From Microbulbifer hydrolyticus (GTDB lineage Bacteria; Pseudomonadota; Gammaproteobacteria; Pseudomonadales; Cellvibrionaceae), in the NCBI RefSeq assembly GCF_009931115.1, contig NZ_CP047491.1:3299501-3363500 (forward strand): 64,000 nucleotides of DNA. The letters run 5' to 3'. Below the pieces are notes generated by a model. It worked only from the letters and a program-made list of their open reading frames with translations, was not told the origin of the DNA and made no database searches. Position 1 is the stretch's first letter. Each line of letters opens with the position of its first letter. The position numbers and the translations under genes are program-made. This document shows positions 27,481 to 36,306 of the stretch, in pieces.

Positions 27481-28271
27481 TACGCAGATTCCGCTTTGGA
27501 CTTTTCTTCGGTAGCGGCTTCAGTTTTGGATGCTTTCTGCTGAGCCTGCTGAGTCTGCTGCACATCGCGGTTTACCGGCTTGGTGGACTTGGACTCGGCC
27601 GCACTCTTCTCGTCTTTGGCCGCGTCGCTGCGACGACGGGTACCGGAAGACATGATGTTGAGCGCCTTGACGGAAACCATTTCGAGACTGTCGACGATCT
27701 GCCCGGTCAGGGAGTTGAGCAGCGCGTGGACCACCAGCAGCGCAATACCAACCATCAGGCCAAAGGCGGTGGTGTTCATTGCCACCGAGATACTGGCGGA
27801 GAGCAAGTCGGCTTTTTCCGCCGGGTTGGCGTTGGCCACGGCGGTGAAGGCTTCGATAAGACCCATGATGGTACCGAGCAGGCCAAGCAGCGTGGCGATG
27901 TTGGAGCCGAGCGCGACGTACGGGGTACGCTTTTCGAGCTGCGGGATGCTCTCCATGATGCTCTCTTCCATGGCGATTTCGATGTCTTCACGGCGGCGTA
28001 CGGCGCCCTGGCGCTCGAGCCCCATGGCGAGCAGACGGCCTACACCGGTGTTGTCGTCTTTGACCAGATTGCGCGCGCGGTCAAAGTCACCGGCATTGAG
28101 TACCGGCTGCACTTTTTCCCAAGTGGCGCGGTTGGTGCTGCGTTCGTACACGAGGCGGATATACCGTTCGATCGCTACCGCGGTGCCGAGCGCGAATACC
28201 ACCAGAATGGGGTACATGAAAATACCACCAGTCTGAAAAAACGCGATTACGCTGTTAAAGAAATCCATCAT
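27480..28271 (-). CDS. ExbB/TolQ/MotA-family proton-channel protein
   Basis: This 263-residue inner-membrane protein has three membrane spans (about 14-34, 122-146 and 163-188). The family core is intact: GGIFMYPILVVFALGTAVAIERY in the first span, and LGSNIATLLGLLGTIMGLIEAF followed by ISVAMNTTAFGLMVGI in the second and third, with the polar threonines that line the proton path. The C-terminal 70 residues form an unusual Q/K/E-rich cytoplasmic tail. It is the first of four motor genes coupled by overlapping codons. With the two ExbD proteins it should form a proton-driven stator powering the TonB-like protein. Ordinary iron-uptake ExbB is unlikely given the TPR and giant-protein neighbours. 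Confidence 0.92.
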   Translation of the reverse strand: MMDFFNSVIAFFQTGGIFMYPILVVFALGTAVAIERYIRLVYERSTNRATWEKVQPVLNAGDFDRARNLVKDDNTGVGRLLAMGLERQGAVRRREDIEIAMEESIMESIPQLEKRTPYVALGSNIATLLGLLGTIMGLIEAFTAVANANPAEKADLLSASISVAMNTTAFGLMVGIALLVVHALLNSLTGQIVDSLEMVSVKALNIMSSGTRRRSDAAKDEKSAAESKSTKPVNRDVQQTQQAQQKASKTEAATEEKSKAESA

Positions 28272-28357
28272 TTGCCCTCTTGGTTTTCTTTTGGAAACAA
28301 CAGTTGCACTGCGGTTTCGATCTACCTTCCTGCGAAGGTTATTGGTTTTTGTTTAGG

Positions 28358-28681
28358 TTAATCTTCGCCCGGGAGGCTGAGCTCGTAAAACTCAAGCTCC
28401 CGCTCAAATACTTCTTTGTCCAGCGGCTGCAGACTCGGATCCAGCAGGCTGGAATTCAGTCCGCTTTCGACACCCACTTCCGAACTTTTCCACGGCACGA
28501 TATACAGCGACTTGGGCGCTTCCTTGTTACCGATAATGGAGATACCGGAGAGTTCCTTCACTTCCTTATCGACTTTCTTTCCATTATTACTCTCTTCGTC
28601 CTGGGCAAACGCGGGCGAGTGCACCAGAGACAAAAGTAACAAGGGAAAGACAAACAATTTTGCGTGTGTGTTTCGAGTCAT
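28358..28681 (-). CDS. Small periplasmic protein of the motor operon
   Basis: This 107-residue protein has a signal peptide (residues 1-26, ending SPAFA) and a mature part of only about 80 residues rich in acidic side chains (segment GNKEAPKSLYIVPWKSSEV). The C-terminus has a charged helix (EVFERELEFYELSL). I recognise no named domain. Its start codon overlaps the stop of the TPR lipoprotein by one base, and ExbB follows after 86 bases, so it is coupled into the operon. It could be a small adaptor between the TPR lipoproteins and the motor, but that is only a guess from position. Confidence 0.75.
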   Translation of the reverse strand: MTRNTHAKLFVFPLLLLSLVHSPAFAQDEESNNGKKVDKEVKELSGISIIGNKEAPKSLYIVPWKSSEVGVESGLNSSLLDPSLQPLDKEVFERELEFYELSLPGED

Positions 28682-29268
28682 CAGTTGGCCCGCCGCTTCA
28701 GATCTGCCACCCAGATGGAGACTTTGGGATCTTCAGGTTGATAGTTCAGGTACTGCTCGAATTGTGCGAGTGCACAATTCACATCCTGAAGGTACAGGTC
28801 GCACAAAATACCGAGATTCTTGATCAATGGCAGATGCGCCGGATGGAGCGCGAGTGAATCGGTATACATTTTGCGAGCCTCATCAAATCGGCCCTGATGG
28901 CGGTAAAGCACGGCCAGCTCATTGCTGGCAACCGGATCCAGGGGGGCCGCACGCAGGGCCTCGAGAAACGATTCCTCCGCATGCTTTTCGTCACCGGTTC
29001 TGAAATAGGCAATCCCCAGATTTACATAGGGTGCGGACAATCGCTGCTCACGGGTTACCACATCCTGAAGCAGTTCGATGGCTTCCGGATAGCGCTCGCC
29101 CTGCATATATTCCACCGCCTGGAGAAAGTCGCGGTTTACGCCACCAGCCACTTTGACGTTCATGGGGTCTACCGGACGGTTGGACGTTTTCGGGCCACTG
29201 GCGCAGGCGCTGAGCAGCAAGACCACAACACAGGCGATGCCAGTGAGAAGGTGCCTGGTATTCATCAT
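28681..29268 (-). CDS. Small TPR lipoprotein
   Basis: This 195-residue protein has a lipoprotein signal (VVVLLLSAC, lipidated cysteine near residue 22) followed by about four tetratricopeptide repeats (for example AIELLQDVVTREQRLSAPYVNLGIAYFRTGDEKHA and its successors). Residue 2 after the cysteine is alanine, not aspartate, so outer-membrane sorting is expected. TPR lipoproteins of this size act as assembly or docking factors; in Myxococcus gliding complexes GltE and similar proteins are small periplasmic TPR partners. The ATGATG at the start overlaps the TGA of the upstream TPR lipoprotein, and either ATG could be used. Confidence 0.85.
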   Translation of the reverse strand: MMNTRHLLTGIACVVVLLLSACASGPKTSNRPVDPMNVKVAGGVNRDFLQAVEYMQGERYPEAIELLQDVVTREQRLSAPYVNLGIAYFRTGDEKHAEESFLEALRAAPLDPVASNELAVLYRHQGRFDEARKMYTDSLALHPAHLPLIKNLGILCDLYLQDVNCALAQFEQYLNYQPEDPKVSIWVADLKRRAN

Positions 29269-32200
29269 CCTTTATCCTCCTCGGCTTCATTTTCCGCAAT
29301 CACGGTGGACTCTGCCGACTCGGGCTGCGCGACCTCAACTTCCGATACGCGGTCTTTCCCGGCCACAGCTTTGTCCTCGGCCACGGCATCGTCCTCGGTC
29401 ACGGCATCGTCCTCGGTCACGGCGTCTTCCGGCACTTCCGCTACCGGCACGATCGACGTGACGATATTACCGGCGTCTTCCGGTCGGTCGTATCGTGCAG
29501 GCACCAGGCCGGCGAGCTGGCCAATACTTTTGCCTACCCAGCGGTTGTAGATACCGGCCGCCATCAGGTCGATGTTTTTCTCGTGCACGGAGATGGCACG
29601 CTCTTCAAACGGGTAGATCTGTTCTTCCAGTGCCAGCTCGTACTCTTCCAGCTCCATCGCATTCAGGTTTGTCGGGCGCTCGGAGTCTTTCAGTGCGCGA
29701 CTGAAGTGCAGGTAGATTTCACCGAGGTAGTAGGTGGCGGCGGCGGTGACGTCGGCAACCTGGTAATCGATCAGGTCACTGAATGCGGCCACGGCCGCTT
29801 TCATCCGGGTGCGCTTGGTGTTCAGGTTGCGTTCCAGAGGCGCGACCAGGGCAATCTCGCGGAAGGCTTCGAACTTCGGCTCCGCGAGCTGGAGCGCCGC
29901 GCTGCCTGCCAGGTAGCGGGTGCGGTCATTGCGCTCATTGCCGCCGCGGGCTTCGATACGCACCATTTCTTCCAGAGTATTGAAATAGGCTGTGCGGTTA
30001 CCGCTGTTGTTGTAGATATCGGCAATCCGCTGCCGGGTTTCCAGTGCCGGTTCCATCGGATTCGGGAAGAGTTTGACATAGCGGTTCAGTACCGCGAGCG
30101 CCTTGTCGTTACTCTTGGCCGCCGCGTACAGGTCGGCGGCCTGGGTGAGCGCTTCGCGGCGCACGTCTTCATCTTCGGACTCGCGCTCGATGCGTTCAAA
30201 TTCGGCACCGGCCAGTAGCAGTTGGCCGCTCTCCTGATAGACCACCGCGAGCTTTTTCGTGACTTCTTTCTGCAGCTCATGCTGTGGGTGGTTTGCCCGG
30301 AATGCCTTGAGCACACCCGCTGCGCGGGTCCAGTTTTCCAGCTGGATCAGGGCGGCGGCGGCATCGTATTCGGCGGTCGCGAGAATCGAGGCTCCCGGCG
30401 CGGCAGTGCGGATACGCAGGAAGTGCTCGGCGGCAGCCAGGTGATCTTCCGCGCGACGGGCCACATCACCCTGCTGATAGATGGCACCGGCCAAATTGTC
30501 GATCAAGTCCGCGCGATCCTTGGCATCCACCGCCGTCATGCTGAGTGCTTCGCGGTAGCCCGCTTCCGCTTCTACGTAGGCTTCGGTATCGAAGGAGGCG
30601 TGTGCCACCAACAGCCAGGCGGAGCGACGAATTTCAAGTTCCGCAGTGGGGAACTTCTCCAGCAGCACCCGACCGTTCTGGATGGTTTCCGCAAAGCTCT
30701 TCAGCTTGTACAGGTCGTCCACCGCACCCAACAGGATCTGCGGCGCCTTGCCGTGTGCGGGGAAGGTTTCTGCAAACGTCAGGGAGGAACGGATGATCTC
30801 TTTCTTGATCGCGGTCTTTTGCGCGGTGCTGCCCGTGCCGAGATCGTTCTTCAGGTGCTCGCGGTAAGCAAACACCGCAGCGTAGCCGGCTTCGCTGGCA
30901 TTTTCGTTGACCGCGTGCCCCGTGTATTGATACGCGGTGCGCTCGTATTCCTGGGCGGCATTAAGAAAATCCTTGTTCTCCAGCATCAGGCCTGCCAGCT
31001 GGTAGTTGATCTCCGGCGCTTTCGGCTGATCCGCGAAGGACTTCAGGTAGCGACGATACCAGTGGATCGCCTCTGCATAATTTTCGCTGCGCTTCTCGGC
31101 GAACTTCTCATCTTTGGGCTTCACGTTCTGGTAAGCCGCGTGGTAGTGGCTCGCCAGATCGATCAGGTTGGTCTGCAGGAACTCCACCACGGTGGCGTAT
31201 TCCTGGATCTCAAACACGGTCCAGTACTTCGCATCCAGGGCGTAGGTATTGGCAAACTCTTTTTTCGCTTCCAGCACCAGGCGTGGGAAACCGCCCTTCT
31301 GGTATATCTCGATCACGCGGATGGAGAAGTCCGGCGAAACCCGGTGCAGCGGATTGCGCTCGACGAAAGTGTCGTAGGCCTTCGCCGCATCCTGGTAACG
31401 GCGCTTGTCGAGATAGTACTCACCCAGGTGACTGTAAACGTAGGACTCGTAATCCCGCGCGCCCTTGCGGGTGAAGTAGTCGACAATCGATTCCGCCCCG
31501 CCCAGGTAGGAGAAACTCAGGCTGATAACGCGGAAGGTATCCTCGATATGCTTGCGTTCGGTTTCGTTGCTCTGCTGTTCGAAGTCGTAGCCCTTGGTCA
31601 CCTTGTAGTCAAGCATGTGCACGAAATCGTCCAGTGCCATCTCGTACATGTCCTGCTTGAACAGTGCCCAGCCGCGCTTGTACAGCGCGAGCTCGTAGAA
31701 GCTGGAGCGCTCGCCCATATCGATGACGCGTCCGTAGGACTCTTCGGCATCGAGGTATTTTTTGCGGGTAAAGTAATATTCCCCGAGGCGGAAGAAGGCT
31801 TCGTCCAGATGACGGGAGGCCGGGTACTTGGCCACCAGCTGGCGCAGGACGGTCACCGCCTCATCGATCTCACCGGTTTCTTCATAGGCCCGGGACAGCT
31901 GGTACATCACCTGGTCGTTGCGCTCGTACAGCGGGTACTGCACCAGCAGCTTTTTATACAGGGCAATGGCCTCGCGGGCATTGGCCGCGAGCAGTGCATC
32001 CGGGTCATCCCCGGGCAGGCTGCCGCTGATGTCGGCGCCCTCGATTTCCGCGGATGCCGTTGCGCGCGCTTCGAAATCGGCCTGGCTTTCACCGCCGGTA
32101 CGGGCAACGCTGTCGAGTGCCGTATCCGCGGCCTCTACGGGCGCAGTTACGGTTGCCGCCTCTGGAGCATCGAGCTCAGCCTGGCCGGCAACTGCCTTGC

Positions 32201-32579
32201 GTGAACCGGCAGCGCTGACCGCCGATGCCACTTCCTCTTCGGAAAGAATGCGCGTTTCCGTCGAAGACGTGTAAGCGCCCGCTTCCGCTCGGTGCGCCTG
32301 CTTGATCTTGAGGTCCGCAATACGGCGGATCGCTTCCGGGGTCAGCGCGGTTTCCGGGGTTTCCTGCAGGTACTTCTGGTAGCTGGCAAGGGCCTTTTCC
32401 AGGCTGCCGTCGATGCGGGTCTCCTGGATTTTGATATCCACCTTCTGCAGGCTGCCGATGGTCTTGCCACTGTTGCTGACACAGGCGCTGAGCAGCAGCG
32501 CTGCCGACGCTGCGGAGACTATCGCAACACGGTTGATATTCCGACTGAGCAGGTGCTTTCCGGGCTTGCTGTTATTCAT
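29265..32579 (-). CDS. Large TPR lipoprotein, 1,104 residues
   Basis: The true start is the ATG at 32577-32579, preceded by GGAGGG at good spacing; it gives a lipoprotein signal ending LLLSACVS. More than a dozen tetratricopeptide-type helical repeats follow (YPLYERNDQVMYQLSRAYE and AFFRLGEYYFTRKKYLDAE are typical), so the protein should form a long superhelix in the periplasm. The last 60 residues are low-complexity, with the hexapeptide DAVTED repeated. The start overlaps the stop of the upstream TPR gene by eight bases and the stop overlaps the next start. It resembles large TPR scaffold proteins of gliding-type machines (Myxococcus GltI is a bigger example), but sequence orthology is not claimed. 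Confidence 0.85.
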   Translation of the reverse strand: MNNSKPGKHLLSRNINRVAIVSAASAALLLSACVSNSGKTIGSLQKVDIKIQETRIDGSLEKALASYQKYLQETPETALTPEAIRRIADLKIKQAHRAEAGAYTSSTETRILSEEEVASAVSAAGSRKAVAGQAELDAPEAATVTAPVEAADTALDSVARTGGESQADFEARATASAEIEGADISGSLPGDDPDALLAANAREAIALYKKLLVQYPLYERNDQVMYQLSRAYEETGEIDEAVTVLRQLVAKYPASRHLDEAFFRLGEYYFTRKKYLDAEESYGRVIDMGERSSFYELALYKRGWALFKQDMYEMALDDFVHMLDYKVTKGYDFEQQSNETERKHIEDTFRVISLSFSYLGGAESIVDYFTRKGARDYESYVYSHLGEYYLDKRRYQDAAKAYDTFVERNPLHRVSPDFSIRVIEIYQKGGFPRLVLEAKKEFANTYALDAKYWTVFEIQEYATVVEFLQTNLIDLASHYHAAYQNVKPKDEKFAEKRSENYAEAIHWYRRYLKSFADQPKAPEINYQLAGLMLENKDFLNAAQEYERTAYQYTGHAVNENASEAGYAAVFAYREHLKNDLGTGSTAQKTAIKKEIIRSSLTFAETFPAHGKAPQILLGAVDDLYKLKSFAETIQNGRVLLEKFPTAELEIRRSAWLLVAHASFDTEAYVEAEAGYREALSMTAVDAKDRADLIDNLAGAIYQQGDVARRAEDHLAAAEHFLRIRTAAPGASILATAEYDAAAALIQLENWTRAAGVLKAFRANHPQHELQKEVTKKLAVVYQESGQLLLAGAEFERIERESEDEDVRREALTQAADLYAAAKSNDKALAVLNRYVKLFPNPMEPALETRQRIADIYNNSGNRTAYFNTLEEMVRIEARGGNERNDRTRYLAGSAALQLAEPKFEAFREIALVAPLERNLNTKRTRMKAAVAAFSDLIDYQVADVTAAATYYLGEIYLHFSRALKDSERPTNLNAMELEEYELALEEQIYPFEERAISVHEKNIDLMAAGIYNRWVGKSIGQLAGLVPARYDRPEDAGNIVTSIVPVAEVPEDAVTEDDAVTEDDAVAEDKAVAGKDRVSEVEVAQPESAESTVIAENEAEEDKG

Positions 32580-34680
32580 CGTCCGCACCCTCCCCGCTTT
32601 CTGTTTCGGGCTCCGGGGCTTCCAGTTCCGGCGGGTTGTCGGTGGGCAGGGGCTCACCATCGGGGTTACCGGCGGGCTCTGCCTGCTCTGGCGGGGCCTG
32701 CTCGGGCGCAACCTTTTGCAGTTGCTCCACCTGCTCGCGGTACTGCTCGACCTTGCGCTCGTTCTCGCGCTGCTCCTGCAGCTCGTTGGCGCGGTCGTAA
32801 CTGTCGGCGAGGGCGAAACGGGCTTTAATCTGGTAGCTCTCCAGCTGCGCGCGACGCTGGTCCAGCTCGTGAATGGCGAGCTGTTCGAGCATGCTTCCCT
32901 GCCGCGCCATCAGCCGGTCAATACGGTCCTGGGCGCGATTGAGGCCACCGCGCAGGCTGGCGATCTGGTCGGTATAGCCCTCGTAACTGTGCGTGGCCGC
33001 CTGGCGGGTACGCACGTAGCGCCGGTAGGTTTCCTGTAGCGTGGCGATCACACCGTCCAGTTCCTGCAGGTTTTTATACGCAGTGGTGAGACGGTCATCG
33101 AACTCGCGGGACAGGCGGAATTTCAGCACGCCTTCGAGACGCTCGATACGGTCCCGGGTTTCTTCACTACTCAGGTTGGGGTTGTACGTGAGGATTTCAC
33201 GCATCTGCTCCAGAATCAGGCGGGCTTCGGTCTCACTGCTTTTGGCCAGCAATTCGGGGCGGCGGTTAACCAGCAGGTTGTCGATACGGGCGGCCAGACG
33301 CTGGCGCTGCTCCAGGCGCATCTTGATGCGCGCATCAATCTGGCGGAAGGCCACATCCAGCCCCGGCAGGATCGGTTCGTAGTAGCTGCGGCGCAGGGCG
33401 ATGATTTCTTCGAACGCATCCAGGCTCTGCAGCCAGTCGCGGTTGCGCTCGAACAGGTTGTTCAGGTCCTGGTAATTGCGCAGGAATTCCTGATAGTCGT
33501 TGGAGGCCATCAGGTCCAGCAGGTAATGGGTTTCCGGGGCACCGGGCAGCTTGCGCAGTTCCACCACCCAGTTTTTCACCTGACTGGCCTCTTTGCGGCG
33601 TAGCGCTTCCAGCAACTTGCCTTCGCGGATACTGGTAATGGAGTGGGTGAGCACATCAACCTGCTCACCAAACAGATCCAGAGCCTGGCCGTAGTTCACC
33701 GCTGCAGTGCTGTGTACATCCAGCTTGCCGTAGGCATAGGGCACCGCCAGCATGGCTTCATGCACCGCCGCGCCGGTGTTGCGGCGCTGTTTCAACATCT
33801 GCCAGGGCACCAGTGCGCGGTCGTAGCGCCCTGCATTTGCCTCGACCCAACCGGCACCCAGCAGCGCCTGATCGGAAAATGGACCGGACAGCTGCACACG
33901 GTCAAAATAGCTGCGCGCGCGGTCGTACTCTTCCGCCTTCATCAGCTGGTTGCCCAGCAACAGGTTGGTTTTGTCCTGCAGCGCCTGCCTGGCATGGCCA
34001 TTACCGGCGTCACGACCCAGGCCATCCAGCACCAGCACACCCTTCTCGGTCTCACCGGCCTTTAACAGCGCGATGCCCAGATTGTATTCGACAAAGCCCT
34101 GCAGGGATTTTTCGCCCTTCAGGTCTTCCAGCAGCGCCACCGCCTCCTCGAAACGGCCGAGCTGCATATACACGCGCGCGCGCAGAAACAGTTCCTGCGG
34201 GCGCACCCGCTCGGGCACGCGCCCCTGAATCAGCTCCAGCGCGTGCAGGGCATTGGCAAACTGCTGCTTCTGGTAGTGGATTTTTGCCAGCCGGTAGGCG
34301 GCCTCATTCTTGATTGGCTGCGCCACATTACCCTGCAGCACCTGCTGCATGGCCCGCCCGGCCTCCCGATGCATTCGGTAGGAGAGCTCCAGATCGCCCA
34401 CGGCAAATTCCGCCTGACCGAAGTGCAGGCTGAACGGGTCCAGCTCGGGGTCATCCAGCAGGCGGTACTGCTTCAATTCGGTATCGAGGCCCGCGATCGC
34501 GTCGACATAGTTGTCCTGATAGGCGTTGAACAGCGCCTCACCAAAGAACAGGTCCTTGAGATCGTCGGTATACAGCGCCCCCGGATCCGCAGGCGCTTTG
34601 GCCTGCACAGGAATACTGTGCAGAGAGGTCAGTGCCGACAGCGTAACGCCGGCTATTGCGCAGGCCAGACGGGGGAACAT
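32572..34680 (-). CDS. Periplasmic TPR/coiled-coil protein, 702 residues
   Basis: A signal peptide (residues 1-27, ending IPVQA) is followed by TPR-like repeats over about 40-330 (EAAYRLAKIHYQKQQFANAL and similar). A long charged helical region from about 400 to 640 with heptad character reads as coiled coil, and there is a proline/glutamate-rich acidic tail (about 655-702). It starts two bases after the stop of the upstream 175-residue protein. With two TPR lipoproteins downstream it makes three periplasmic TPR proteins in one operon. Its role is probably scaffolding of the envelope complex; no enzymatic motif is visible. Confidence 0.85.
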   Translation of the reverse strand: MFPRLACAIAGVTLSALTSLHSIPVQAKAPADPGALYTDDLKDLFFGEALFNAYQDNYVDAIAGLDTELKQYRLLDDPELDPFSLHFGQAEFAVGDLELSYRMHREAGRAMQQVLQGNVAQPIKNEAAYRLAKIHYQKQQFANALHALELIQGRVPERVRPQELFLRARVYMQLGRFEEAVALLEDLKGEKSLQGFVEYNLGIALLKAGETEKGVLVLDGLGRDAGNGHARQALQDKTNLLLGNQLMKAEEYDRARSYFDRVQLSGPFSDQALLGAGWVEANAGRYDRALVPWQMLKQRRNTGAAVHEAMLAVPYAYGKLDVHSTAAVNYGQALDLFGEQVDVLTHSITSIREGKLLEALRRKEASQVKNWVVELRKLPGAPETHYLLDLMASNDYQEFLRNYQDLNNLFERNRDWLQSLDAFEEIIALRRSYYEPILPGLDVAFRQIDARIKMRLEQRQRLAARIDNLLVNRRPELLAKSSETEARLILEQMREILTYNPNLSSEETRDRIERLEGVLKFRLSREFDDRLTTAYKNLQELDGVIATLQETYRRYVRTRQAATHSYEGYTDQIASLRGGLNRAQDRIDRLMARQGSMLEQLAIHELDQRRAQLESYQIKARFALADSYDRANELQEQRENERKVEQYREQVEQLQKVAPEQAPPEQAEPAGNPDGEPLPTDNPPELEAPEPETESGEGADDE

Positions 34681-34682
34681 GC

Positions 34683-35210
34683 TTACCAGTCCTTGAAATT
34701 GATGGCTGACTGGGTTCCGGCGATCTGGATTTCAACGAATTTAGGCCCTACCGCCTTGTCCACGCTGTAGCTGGCCGTACCGCGATACTCCTTGCCGGAC
34801 TTGGACTTGCCCAGGTAGCTGACGACCAGTGGGTGTGCACCGGTCTGTACGTTGGCGGTATGGATACGCTGCACGCCGCCCTGCTGCAGGGCTTCGATTT
34901 CGCGATAGGTATACAGGTGGTGGGCGACAACCTGATTGCCGAGCTTGACCTCGACGGACTCAAGACTGAACTCTTCCCCGCTGGCACCATCCGCCAGCGA
35001 GATAAAGAACGCGGCCTGGGTATTGGAGGGGAACAGCAGCTTCTCTTCCAGCCGGTTGAGCTCGGAAGTCAGGCTGATAACGTCTTTCTTGACGTCCTGG
35101 ATCTGTTCATCGAGGCCGCGGATTTCCTCACGGCTGACATTCTGGGCACTTGCCAGAACGGAGAGTGACAACAGCCATGCTGTTGCCAGAGCGATCAGAA
35201 TTCTACTCAT
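34683..35210 (-). CDS. Exported coiled-coil protein, first gene of the motor operon
   Basis: This 175-residue protein has a Sec signal peptide (ending VLASA), a short coiled coil (about 28-60: REEIRGLDEQIQDVKKDVIS) and a beta-rich domain (about 65-170) with HPLVVSYLGKSKSGKEYRG. I know no family name for it. It starts the run of eleven coupled genes, lying two bases before the TPR gene. A hairpin lies 40 bases upstream of its start. It may be a periplasmic partner of the TPR proteins; the position first in the operon is the only support. Confidence 0.75.
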   Translation of the reverse strand: MSRILIALATAWLLSLSVLASAQNVSREEIRGLDEQIQDVKKDVISLTSELNRLEEKLLFPSNTQAAFFISLADGASGEEFSLESVEVKLGNQVVAHHLYTYREIEALQQGGVQRIHTANVQTGAHPLVVSYLGKSKSGKEYRGTASYSVDKAVGPKFVEIQIAGTQSAINFKDW

Positions 35211-35565
35211 ATCCCTAATACCTCAAACCCCACCCCTGATTTGGAGATCGCTCCCTGACTGAAGGAAGGAGCGACTAGCCGTGGGATTGTATGGCAATAA
35301 CGGTAGGGGGATATGTGAGGCGATTCAAAACTCACGCAGAGAGTTGGAGAAGAATTTTTTCTTAAAATTCAAAGGACAAGCGGATAAATCTCGATTATGT
35401 GACAGGTTTCACGCACGCCGCGCTGGATGAAAACGTGACCCATTGCACAAAGCCACGTGCATTTCGAGAAACAGGTCAAATTTTGGGCAAACCCAGTAGT
35501 TCATATCACGAAAACTCGGGGCTCGCGGAACAGCGAGCACTTACCAACGTTTCATTGCTGCGGGC
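35211..35565 (-). promoter_or_regulatory. Upstream region of the motor operon
   Basis: These 355 bases between moaE and the operon hold no gene. The stretch is distinctly AT-rich (35320-35400), fitting a promoter on the minus strand, but I cannot fix a -35/-10 pair with confidence. Near the first gene a 7-bp hairpin (TCGCTCC at 35248-35254 with GGAGCGA at 35268-35274) would lie in the 5' leader. Confidence 0.4.
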
Positions 35566-36045
35566 TCACCATTTTTTTAACGCGGTTTCGTCACTGCTGC
35601 GGGCCTCCACCCAGGCCCCGGCTTCGCCGCCCTTGCCCACCTCTTTTTTCCAGAAGGGGGCGCGGCTCTTCAGGAAATCCATGATGAAGGCGCAGGCATC
35701 AAGTGCAGCCTGACGGTGAGCGGATGTAGTACCCACAAACACGATTTCTTCACCGGCATCCAGCGGGCCATAACGATGGATCACTCGCACCCGGCCGAGC
35801 GGCCAGCGCTCGGCGGCCTGGCTGGCGATCGCAGAGAGTGCGGATTCGGCCATGCCCGGATAATGCTCCAGCTCCAGCACCGCCACCTCCCGGTGTTGTC
35901 CGGATTCATCAGGGGAGAAATCCCGCACATTGCCCACAAACATGGCGGTGGCACCGTCGGAACAGTTTTCGCTGCGCAGCCGGTTGTATTCGGCTCCGGG
36001 ATCGAAGCCTTCCGCCTGAACCGAGATGGAAATTTGCACGGCCAT
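35566..36045 (-). CDS. moaE: Molybdopterin synthase catalytic subunit MoaE
   Basis: MoaE is the large subunit of molybdopterin synthase, which transfers sulfur from MoaD thiocarboxylate to cyclic pyranopterin monophosphate. The roughly 159-residue protein shows the family blocks GATAMFVGNVRDF, LELEHYPGMAE, VIHRYGPLDAGEEIVFVG and the catalytic lysine region FLKSRAPFWKKE. Two ATGs are close together; the second (36043-36045) is placed seven bases after GGAG and is preferred over 36051. It follows moaD by a few bases and ends the moaABCDE run. Confidence 0.95.
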   Translation of the reverse strand: MAVQISISVQAEGFDPGAEYNRLRSENCSDGATAMFVGNVRDFSPDESGQHREVAVLELEHYPGMAESALSAIASQAAERWPLGRVRVIHRYGPLDAGEEIVFVGTTSAHRQAALDACAFIMDFLKSRAPFWKKEVGKGGEAGAWVEARSSDETALKKW

Positions 36046-36057
36046 GTTCATGCTCCG

Positions 36058-36306
36058 CTAACCGCCGGTAACCGGCGGGAAGAAAGCGATCTCATCGCCG
36101 TCATGGACCGCCGCGTCCATGCTCGCGAGCTCCTGATTTACCGCGACCTGCAGTTGCGCATGGGACAGCGCGGTGCGCCAGGAATCCCCCTTCCCTTCGA
36201 GCTGGCTGCGCAGCTCGGACACGCTGGCGAACTGATCCGCCGGCACTTCAAGCCCGTCACACCCCAGCTGCTCCCGCAGGCTGGCAAAAAACAGCACCTT
36301 GATCAC
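36058..36306 (-). CDS. moaD: Molybdopterin synthase sulfur carrier MoaD
   Basis: MoaD is a ubiquitin-fold sulfur carrier of 82 residues that ends in the required Gly-Gly (FFPPVTGG); the terminal glycine carries the thiocarboxylate. The start is a GTG that overlaps the moaC stop (GTGA), preceded by GGAGA at good spacing. A longer frame-open extension upstream belongs to the moaC region and is rejected. MoaD forms a heterotetramer with the MoaE encoded directly downstream. Confidence 0.93.
   Translation of the reverse strand: MIKVLFFASLREQLGCDGLEVPADQFASVSELRSQLEGKGDSWRTALSHAQLQVAVNQELASMDAAVHDGDEIAFFPPVTGG

Noticed and set aside
25000-28271. Ordinary TonB-ExbB-ExbD system for the Fur-regulated receptor
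   Set aside because: Two different ExbD copies, the AgmX/PglI domain instead of a TonB domain, and coupling to TPR and giant genes argue for a dedicated machine.
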